Source of the DNA: CAZPMT01 sp964587655
GTDB taxonomy: Bacteria; Hydrogenedentota; Hydrogenedentia; Hydrogenedentales; SLHB01
DNA: 64,000 nt
Reading direction: 5' to 3'
Assembly: GCA_964587655.1 (NCBI GenBank)
Contig: CAZPMT010000010.1
Span: 22,845 to 86,844, forward strand
Position 1 is the first letter of the stretch. Each line of letters opens with the position of its first letter. This document shows positions 58,206-64,000 of this stretch, in pieces. Below the pieces are notes generated by a model that was not told where the DNA came from, ran no database searches, and saw nothing but the letters and a program-made list of their open reading frames with translations. The position numbers were made by a program, and so were the translations under genes.

Positions 58206-61200
58206 TCACGCCTCTCGAGCCGGCGAAACGGGAAGCGTACCATGAACAAGCTCCACCAAGTCCTCGGAGCGGAATGGCTTCAACAAGTAGCCGTCGGCGC
58301 CCACGTCCTGTATTCGCGACGTGGTGCGGTCAATGGGTTTGGCCGTAACCAGATGAACCTTGATGCCCGTCAGGAACGAATTTGACTTCATCGTGCGGCA
58401 CACCTCCCACCCATCCAATCCTGGCATGGCGATGTCCAGCAGAACCAGACCGTACGCCCGCGTCGCCACCCGCTCAAGCGCTTCCTGGCCGGAAGAGCAC
58501 GTGTCCACCGCATAGCCCTCCGCCGCCAGGCAGCGCACGATGAAAACCAGGACTTCCGGGTCGTCATCCACGCAAAGGATCTTGTTGCCGAGGGGCTCTC
58601 CCGCCGACACCCCCTGTTTCAAAGCGTAGTGGATCCCGCTCAACAGACTGCTCTTGCGAAAACCGTGCCGTATCCTGCCCGCCAAGTGGGTTCGATAGCG
58701 GTCATAGATCTCATCACTGTTCGTCAGGATGGTAACGGGGAGGTTCTCCACTTCGGAATCCGACAAGAGGCACTCGAGGAGGGAATGTTGCCCGTTCTCG
58801 TCAAGTTGCTCGCCTGAAGCAATGTCCACCAGAAGGCAATCCGGGTGATAGCGCCGGACCAGGTCCAACGCCGCCTCCGCTTGAGAGGCGTGCACCACGT
58901 TCATGCCCTCAGGAATCAACAAGTCGTGGATCTGGAGGTTCAGTCCGCGATCCATTGTCACCAGTTCGATGAGCAGGTGGGTCTCGCCCGGCAGCGGAGC
59001 CTCGGCGCCCGCCGGCTTCTCCAGTTCCGCGGGCTTGAGCGGCAGAGAAAAGCGGAACACAGCCCCCTTTCCGACCTCGCTCGTGACCGTAATCCGGCTT
59101 CCGTGGAGCCTCACTATGTCCTGCGCGATGGACAGCCCAATGCCCGTGCCCCCGTACTTGCGCGTCGACGAGCTGTCATACTGATAGAAGCGCGTGAACA
59201 CCTTGTCGAGGGCCTCGGGCGGGATCCCGATGCCCGTGTCGCGCACCACCACCTCGACCGAATCCTCTTTCCTGTGGATCTCGGCAGTGACTTTCCCATC
59301 GTTCGTATTGAACTTGACCGCGTTCGAAAGCAGGTTGTTAAACACCTGTCCCATCTTTCCTTTGTCGCCTTCGATGAGAACCTTCTCGTCGGACGTGACA
59401 AGGCTGATCTCGATGTTCCGGCTGTCGGCCACGGGCTGAACCGTCTGAATGCTCGAACGGGCGCAATCGACCAGGTCAAACGACGCGAAGACCATCTTTT
59501 CGGTCCCGCGGTGCAGCCGCGAGAAATCGAGCAGGTTCTCGATCAGGGTAACGAGCTTCTCGATGTTGCGCATTATGATGCCAAGGTACTCGGTTTGCAG
59601 TTCGTTGACGGGACCCACTTTCTGGTTAGAAAGCATGTCCGTGTAGCCCATCACCGAAACCAGCGGCGTGCGCAATTCATGCGACACGTTGGACAGGAGA
59701 TTCGTTTTCATCTCATCCAGGGTCTTGAGTTCTTCGTTCGCCTCATGCAGTTTCTCGCGGGCCCGGGTCACTTCCTCAAGCGACTGCTGCAAATTGTCCA
59801 GCAATCGCGCGTTCCGCATTGCCACCGCGATATGCGGGCTCATTTCCTCGATAACTTCAACGTCATGCTTCGAGAACGCGCCGGCTCTGTTCGCCCCGAG
59901 GTTCAGCGTCCCGATGATGCGCCCCGAGGCATGAAGCGGCACGCACAGACAACTAAAGGTCCCTTCCGGAAACTCCGAACTGTGCTCCGTCGCCTCGTGC
60001 CGGAGGTCGTCGACGCGGAGACTCTTCCGATTCTTCGACACCCATGCCGTCGCCGACGCCGAAGCCGCCAGAACGGAGATCTGCCCGGTAAGCCTCTGTT
60101 CGGGCCATAGCTGCCATTTCTCGTAACCTTCCCCTTTTTCGTCGAAGAGGGCCACGGCCGCATAATCAAAGTTCACGAGCTTCTTCAACTCGACGATCAG
60201 ACTTTCATGCAGCCGTCCCGATTCGAGGCTCGAATTGATGACGTTCGCGATCTGGTTGATGGCCCTGATTCGCTCCGAGCGCTCGCGAGCCTGTTGCTCG
60301 AATCGCACCACCGTCGTCACGTCGCGGAAGATGCCCTCGGCGCCGATAACGCCGCCCTCGTCGTCGACGACCCGGTTGCCCGAAAGCTCGACGCAGATCT
60401 CGCGACCGTCCTTGCGTTTCATCCAGATCCGCGTGCGCTCGACGAACGACTGCTTGTTCAACTCATTCAAGATCCGAGCGTAATCGATCTCCTCGAGGAA
60501 GAGTCCCTGAACACTCTGGCCCACCGCATCCTCCTGGGAACCGTAGCCCAGGACGTCCGCTCCCGCCGGGTTAATGAAAGTAATGATTCCGTCCAGATCC
60601 GTCTGGTAGATCCCGTCGCGCATGGACGTGATCAGGCTGCGGTACTTCTCCTCGCTGTCCTCGAGTTGCCGCACGTTCTGGCTCAGGTGGAGCGCCATCT
60701 TGTTGAACGAAGACGCGAGTTCCTCGATTTCATCCCCAGTGAAGATCTTCAGTTTCAGGTCAAGATCGCCCTGACGGATGATCTGGGCGCCTTCATTCAG
60801 CAGCGACACCGGCAGCACGATGTTGTTGTGGACGTTCCGGTACACGAATATCAGGAACACTCCGATGATAATCCCACTGCCGAGCACCGAATATAGCGCC
60901 CACTGCTTGATGCCGGCAAAGACGGCGGCCGCCGGGCGGTACACCACGATGTGGATGTCCGACAGTCCCTCATAACCCAGGAACCGGCAGTACGCCAACA
61001 GGACGTCCAGCTTTGTCCCCCGCGTCGAATAGTTCCGCAGACGCAGAGCGCCATATTCGGAATGCTCCGGATCATTCATGACCGCCTGGAGCCTCAGGTC
61101 CGGACTGTCAAGCCGCAGCATCGCCGGCGGACCCGACTCCAGATAGTTCATGAACATTCCCCCCCGCTGGTTACTGTACGCGATCTGGTACACGTCCGTG

Positions 61201-61832
61201 CCGAGATCGTCCGGAGCCCGCGGAGAATCTTGGCCCAGCGCATAATAGAGAAGGTGAAGCGCGTCCTGGTCCTCACAGAGGAAGCCTATCCGCTCATTCG
61301 TCTTCGGAGCGAGTATCGGCGCCACGCTCCTCGCGAAATAGCGCCCCTGCTCGTAGGAATACTTGAAATGGACAAACCGCGTTTCCAAGACCTCGGTCTT
61401 CCACAGCTCATGAACCCGATCTATTTCGGAGACCTCACCCGTGCTTAGGACCAGCATCCCCTCGGCGTCGTAGAGACCGTACACGGACGGGCCCTCGCCG
61501 CCGCTGTCCGTTTCCACCTTGAGCCGGTTGGTGAGGGAAGCCCTTGCTTCCTCGGTCAGGCCGGCGCCCGCCGTAAGGACCGCCACGATCTCGGGATCGC
61601 GTGAGAGGGTCCGCACCGTGCGAAGCCGCGAGTCAAGCGCCAGCCTCAGACCGCTGGCGGTGGTTTGGGCCGCTGTCGAGAGATTGCGAAGGACCGCCGT
61701 CCTCTGGCCCTGGTAGTTGATGGCATAGCCGCCGATGAGCGCGGCCGTGATCGGTATGATTCCCACCCAAAGGATCGGCGTAAGGATCTTACGCTCTATG
61801 CTCGCTCGGCGTTGATACCCGCGCATCCGCAC
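58206..61832 (-). CDS. Hybrid sensor histidine kinase (sensor-HAMP-PAS-GAF-HisKA-HATPase-receiver x2)
   Basis: A 1208-residue membrane kinase. Helices near 17-38 and 310-330 bracket an extracytoplasmic sensor (about 40-308, dCache-like). Then HAMP (VLPVSLLNEGAQIIRQGDLD), PAS (YRSLITSMRDGIYQTDLDGI near 395), GAF (about 525-680), HisKA with H718 in SNVSHELRTPLVSVMGY, and HATPase_c (NLLSNAVKF, DTGIGIPPEALDKVF, GTGIGLSIAQDIVRLHG). Two receivers follow: a degenerate one (about 960-1080) without the early acidic pair, and an intact one (CVDDDPEVLVFIVR, LVLLDIAMPGLDGW with D1133). The signal is unknown. The response regulator 160 bp upstream may be its partner. Confidence 0.9.
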   Translation of the reverse strand: MRMRGYQRRASIERKILTPILWVGIIPITAALIGGYAINYQGQRTAVLRNLSTAAQTTASGLRLALDSRLRTVRTLSRDPEIVAVLTAGAGLTEEARASLTNRLKVETDSGGEGPSVYGLYDAEGMLVLSTGEVSEIDRVHELWKTEVLETRFVHFKYSYEQGRYFARSVAPILAPKTNERIGFLCEDQDALHLLYYALGQDSPRAPDDLGTDVYQIAYSNQRGGMFMNYLESGPPAMLRLDSPDLRLQAVMNDPEHSEYGALRLRNYSTRGTKLDVLLAYCRFLGYEGLSDIHIVVYRPAAAVFAGIKQWALYSVLGSGIIIGVFLIFVYRNVHNNIVLPVSLLNEGAQIIRQGDLDLKLKIFTGDEIEELASSFNKMALHLSQNVRQLEDSEEKYRSLITSMRDGIYQTDLDGIITFINPAGADVLGYGSQEDAVGQSVQGLFLEEIDYARILNELNKQSFVERTRIWMKRKDGREICVELSGNRVVDDEGGVIGAEGIFRDVTTVVRFEQQARERSERIRAINQIANVINSSLESGRLHESLIVELKKLVNFDYAAVALFDEKGEGYEKWQLWPEQRLTGQISVLAASASATAWVSKNRKSLRVDDLRHEATEHSSEFPEGTFSCLCVPLHASGRIIGTLNLGANRAGAFSKHDVEVIEEMSPHIAVAMRNARLLDNLQQSLEEVTRAREKLHEANEELKTLDEMKTNLLSNVSHELRTPLVSVMGYTDMLSNQKVGPVNELQTEYLGIIMRNIEKLVTLIENLLDFSRLHRGTEKMVFASFDLVDCARSSIQTVQPVADSRNIEISLVTSDEKVLIEGDKGKMGQVFNNLLSNAVKFNTNDGKVTAEIHRKEDSVEVVVRDTGIGIPPEALDKVFTRFYQYDSSSTRKYGGTGIGLSIAQDIVRLHGSRITVTSEVGKGAVFRFSLPLKPAELEKPAGAEAPLPGETHLLIELVTMDRGLNLQIHDLLIPEGMNVVHASQAEAALDLVRRYHPDCLLVDIASGEQLDENGQHSLLECLLSDSEVENLPVTILTNSDEIYDRYRTHLAGRIRHGFRKSSLLSGIHYALKQGVSAGEPLGNKILCVDDDPEVLVFIVRCLAAEGYAVDTCSSGQEALERVATRAYGLVLLDIAMPGLDGWEVCRTMKSNSFLTGIKVHLVTAKPIDRTTSRIQDVGADGYLLKPFRSEDLVELVHGTLPVSPAREA

Positions 61833-61840
61833 CCTTTTGT

Positions 61841-61950
61841 GGATTTTGGATTTCAGATCTTGGATCTTAGATATTGCGTCTGTTCAAGAGCAGGCCTCGG
61901 TTGCGCGCGTTTGCCCCGGCAAATCCAAAATCCAGAATCTAAAATCCAAG
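61841..61950. repeat. AT-rich repeat pair between kinase and response regulator genes
   Basis: 61841-61872 is built of GGATTTTGGATTT/TTGGATCTTAGAT-like units, and 61921-61950 of the complementary AAATCCAAAATCCAGAATCT pattern, in opposite orientation around a GC-rich centre. It contrasts sharply with the surrounding GC-rich DNA. It fills most of the 160-bp gap; no gene is seen. Confidence 0.7.
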
Positions 61951-61992
61951 ATGGGGTTGCGTTCCGATTCTGTGTTAAGGCGTACAAAGCCC

Positions 61993-62577
61993 TCAGTCGG
62001 TGGCTCGGCCTCGACCCGCTAACTCCCGAACCTTTTTCAACAAGTCGTCAACCTTGAACGGCTTTGCAAGGTACTCATCGGCGCCGCATGCGAAGATCCG
62101 TTCAATATCCTTCTCCTTCGTGAGGCACGTCACCGCCATAATCGGCGTGCTCCGCGTGAGCTCGTTTTCACGAAGCGCCTTGCAGACTTCAAACCCGTTG
62201 ATCTCGGGCATGAGAAAATCGAGCAAAATAAGATCCGGCGAAAGCTGCGCGGCCTTCAGGCCAACCTCCGTCGCGTTGCTCACCTTTATGAGCTCGAACC
62301 CCTCATCCGTAAGAATGCGCTCGATCAACGCCAACGCATCCGGGTCGTCGTCTACAACCATCACGCGCTTCTTCGTCGGACCCTTGTCCCGTGGGAACAT
62401 ATCGTATTGCTCCCGAAAAGAGTCCAAGTCTTTCTCGAGAATCCGATAGTGACCGCCCGGCGTCCGGGATGCCTTGATCAGGCCCTGCTTGATCCAGTTC
62501 TTGATGCTGTGATGGGTTACGTGACAGATCTTGGCTGCCTCGAACGTCGTGTAGGCTTTCTCTTCGCGTTCGCTCAC
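61993..62577 (-). CDS. Response regulator with N-terminal MerR/excisionase-type DNA-binding domain
   Basis: A 194-residue protein with the DNA-binding part first: residues 8-58 (YTTFEAAKICHVTHHSIKNW, then RTPGGHYRI) form a helix-turn-helix of the HTH_17/MerR-like excisionase type. Residues 71-190 are an intact receiver with D76-D78, phosphoacceptor D120 in LILLDFLMP and Lys in YLAKPFK near 170. The order is reversed from common regulators, in which the receiver comes first. GTG 62577 has GGAGG eight bases upstream; TTG 62592 is less likely. It lies directly upstream of the hybrid kinase gene on the same strand, so a two-component pair is likely. Target promoters are unknown. Confidence 0.85.
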   Translation of the reverse strand: MSEREEKAYTTFEAAKICHVTHHSIKNWIKQGLIKASRTPGGHYRILEKDLDSFREQYDMFPRDKGPTKKRVMVVDDDPDALALIERILTDEGFELIKVSNATEVGLKAAQLSPDLILLDFLMPEINGFEVCKALRENELTRSTPIMAVTCLTKEKDIERIFACGADEYLAKPFKVDDLLKKVRELAGRGRATD

Positions 62578-62709
62578 TCTGCATTCCTCCAAGCACCCAA
62601 CGGGGTTTGCGGTTCAATCGGTGTGCGCCTGCACACCCCTAGTACGCGCGAATACAATTCACACAATCCTTAGAATTTAGTTCAATTATAACCGCTCTCA
62701 TATAGATTG

Positions 62710-63327
62710 TCAACTGGACTGTGACGAATATCGCTGTTTTCGCTTTTCAGCAGTCATCGCACCATCAACGCTCTCGGAAGGAAGTGAGTCAGCCGCAGCG
62801 GAACCATCGACCGCAGGGGCGTCCTCGGAAGCGGCCTTGAAGGCCGCAAGCCTCTCTCGGGCATCGGCTAACGATACAGAGTGGACGCGACTGTCCTCCG
62901 CGGTATCCGTGGAAACGGCCCGGACCTCGTCATAGAGGAACGTCAGTCGGCGTTGGCAACCCGCGCAGCGGGCCACATGCTTTTCCACCTCGACACGGCG
63001 GTCCGTCTCCAGGGCGTCGTCGAGATAGAACGCCAAGTCTTCGTCAGAGAGGCACTCTCCCGCCGGCTCCGGAATTCCCAGGTCCAATGCCTTGCGTACG
63101 AGAACCGCCTCCACCTTTGCTGTCTCGAAACGGCCCCGGCAATCGGCGCAGCCCGCTAGATGGCCTTCGATATCCATGGCGGCACGCGAGCGCTCCGTTG
63201 TTGACGGCATCTTCTCGGAAGCGCCGCCGCCAAGGGATTGCACGCAATACTCCTCGATCGCCTCGTCCGAAAGGCAGGGCGGCCCCTGCAATCCCACGCC
63301 GACATCGGCATCAGTAGGGGTTTTCAT
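62710..63327 (-). CDS. Soluble zinc-finger anti-sigma-type protein with two tandem ZAS modules
   Basis: A 205-residue protein without membrane helix. It holds two zinc anti-sigma modules: C18 with H56-x3-C60-x2-C63 (HLAGCADC) and C92 with H117-x3-C121-x2-C124 (HVARCAGC). Both are preceded by a CLSDE start (CLSDEAIEEY and CLSDEDLAFY), showing internal duplication. ATG 63327 lies inside the 3' end of the ECF sigma gene (17-bp overlap), the classical sigma/anti-sigma arrangement. It probably binds and restrains the sigma factor, perhaps with redox-sensitive zinc release. The C-terminal third is low-complexity (Ala/Ser/Asp-rich). Confidence 0.8.
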   Translation of the reverse strand: MKTPTDADVGVGLQGPPCLSDEAIEEYCVQSLGGGASEKMPSTTERSRAAMDIEGHLAGCADCRGRFETAKVEAVLVRKALDLGIPEPAGECLSDEDLAFYLDDALETDRRVEVEKHVARCAGCQRRLTFLYDEVRAVSTDTAEDSRVHSVSLADARERLAAFKAASEDAPAVDGSAAADSLPSESVDGAMTAEKRKQRYSSQSS

Positions 63328-63907
63328 AGTGCTCTTCCTCCAACAAGCGCCGGAGCTTGGCTTTAGCACGCCGCAACTTGGCGGACACCGTATTGACGTT
63401 TCTTCCGGTCATCTCGGCGATCTCCACGTACTTGCGCCCGTGCATGAAAAAAAGGTTCAGAATCAAGCGCTCCTCATCGGACAGGGCCGACAGGCACCTC
63501 GAAAGCACTAGGTCACGTTCGCCAGTCATCGCCTGTTGCCCGCAGTCGGAACCGTAGACCTCGTGATCCTCCCGGACTTCTGCCACGCTCAACCGCTCTC
63601 GCCCCGCCCATTTCCGCACGTAGTCCACCGTATAATGCCGCGTAAGAGTCACGAGCCACGCACGGATGGACCCCGGGGTTCGCACGGAACTCAGCACGCG
63701 GCAGTTATCCGCGAAGATCCGCGTGAATATGTCGTTGCATATGTCCTCCACTTCGTTAAGTAACGGAGGCCCAATCGAGAGCGACTGAAGCTTGCGCACG
63801 ACCGTCCGTCGGACAATTTCAACGTATTCGGTGTAGAGAAACGCCTGCGCCTGGTCGTCCCCGCGGACGCAACACACTATCAGATCGCCGGTGTTCTCGG
63901 TTTGCAC
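63311..63907 (-). CDS. ECF-type RNA polymerase sigma factor
   Basis: A 198-residue sigma-70 family factor with region 2 (VEDICNDIFTRIFADN and SIRAWLVTLTRHYTVDYVRK, which melts and reads the -10) and region 4 (SALSDEERLILNLFFMHGRKYVEIAEMTGRNVNTVSAKLRRAKAKL, reading the -35). Region 3 is absent, as in ECF factors. The start is GTG 63907 with only a weak GAGAA site. The downstream gene is a zinc-finger anti-sigma protein overlapping by 17 bp. The 93 bp upstream to the window end show no clear autoregulatory promoter that I can assign. Confidence 0.9.
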   Translation of the reverse strand: MQTENTGDLIVCCVRGDDQAQAFLYTEYVEIVRRTVVRKLQSLSIGPPLLNEVEDICNDIFTRIFADNCRVLSSVRTPGSIRAWLVTLTRHYTVDYVRKWAGRERLSVAEVREDHEVYGSDCGQQAMTGERDLVLSRCLSALSDEERLILNLFFMHGRKYVEIAEMTGRNVNTVSAKLRRAKAKLRRLLEEEHYENPY

Positions 63908-64000
63908 GGCAGATTTCTCATTTCATTTCCGCACTTACGTTGCCAGTACTCAGAGCCTGTGAACTTTTCAGTTTCTTGCGTTGAAACGTTCATAAAATGA

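Overview
The window is 64 kb of GC-rich (about 60 percent by eye), densely coded bacterial chromosome with no rRNA, tRNA, CRISPR array, phage gene or intact insertion sequence that I could find. The gene content suits a Gram-negative, probably uncultured lineage of the PVC / Hydrogenedentota type. The pointers are an Agl23-like (TIGR03663) membrane glycosyltransferase, an Mla/MCE outer-membrane lipid transport operon, a large secreted glycoside hydrolase, Gfo/Idh/MocA and zinc dehydrogenases, an ECF sigma factor with a double zinc-finger anti-sigma protein, and several families of spacer repeats. The assignment is inference; no rRNA is present to confirm it.

Layout. 1-3.2 kb: end of a discoidin-domain protein, a GT-C glycosyltransferase carrying an in-frame palindromic element, and an ApbE-type flavin transferase. 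3.2-5.1 kb: a scarred region with repeat-filled spacer, a truncated ABC-2 permease, a standalone Ppx/GppA-type HD protein and the N-terminal stub of a broken gene. 5.1-8.6 kb (minus strand): a four-gene operon of a 70-residue Cys/His-rich protein, a zinc dehydrogenase, a C69/secernin peptidase and a second dehydrogenase. 8.8-9.5 kb: an MNT/HEPN toxin-antitoxin pair. 9.7-17.6 kb: fused isobutyryl-CoA mutase IcmF, a Gfo/Idh/MocA oxidoreductase and a 1138-residue secreted glycoside hydrolase. 17.6-27.8 kb: housekeeping run nnrD-thiL, aspartate dehydrogenase, rplU-rpmA-obgE-proB-proA-nadD-yqeK-methyltransferase and a phosphodiester glycosidase lipoprotein. 27.9-40.7 kb (minus): nnrE, a DUF4139 protein, acyl-CoA dehydrogenase, acyl-CoA ligase, a frameshifted alanine dehydrogenase, then ligA-mlaE-mlaF-mlaD-lipoprotein. 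41-46.8 kb: a repeat-rich spacer, an esterase-like protein lacking its nucleophile serine, and a MoxR-DUF58-transglutaminase operon. 46.8-49.8 kb (minus): SGNH hydrolase, pdxA, FG-GAP protein. 49.9-54.3 kb: a polysaccharide/sugar-nucleotide cluster (GT39, GT2, DegT aminotransferase, methyltransferase). 54.3-58 kb (minus): a heterodimeric ABC exporter. 58.2-63.9 kb (minus): hybrid histidine kinase, a response regulator with an N-terminal DNA-binding domain, anti-sigma protein and ECF sigma factor.

How the parts work together. NAD synthesis and repair are well represented: aspartate dehydrogenase, NadD, and separate NnrD and NnrE. IcmF, acyl-CoA dehydrogenase and FadD point to fatty- and branched-acid catabolism with adenosylcobalamin. 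The 58-64 kb genes form a regulatory block.

The most unusual layer is non-coding. At least six kinds of repeat or palindrome occur: an exact 105-bp (35-codon) inverted-repeat element inside a reading frame; two related 94/114-bp inverted-repeat elements; a 41-bp-arm hairpin built from hexamers; a double hairpin at 14 kb; an AT-rich repeat at 61.9 kb; and short low-complexity repeats upstream of several genes.
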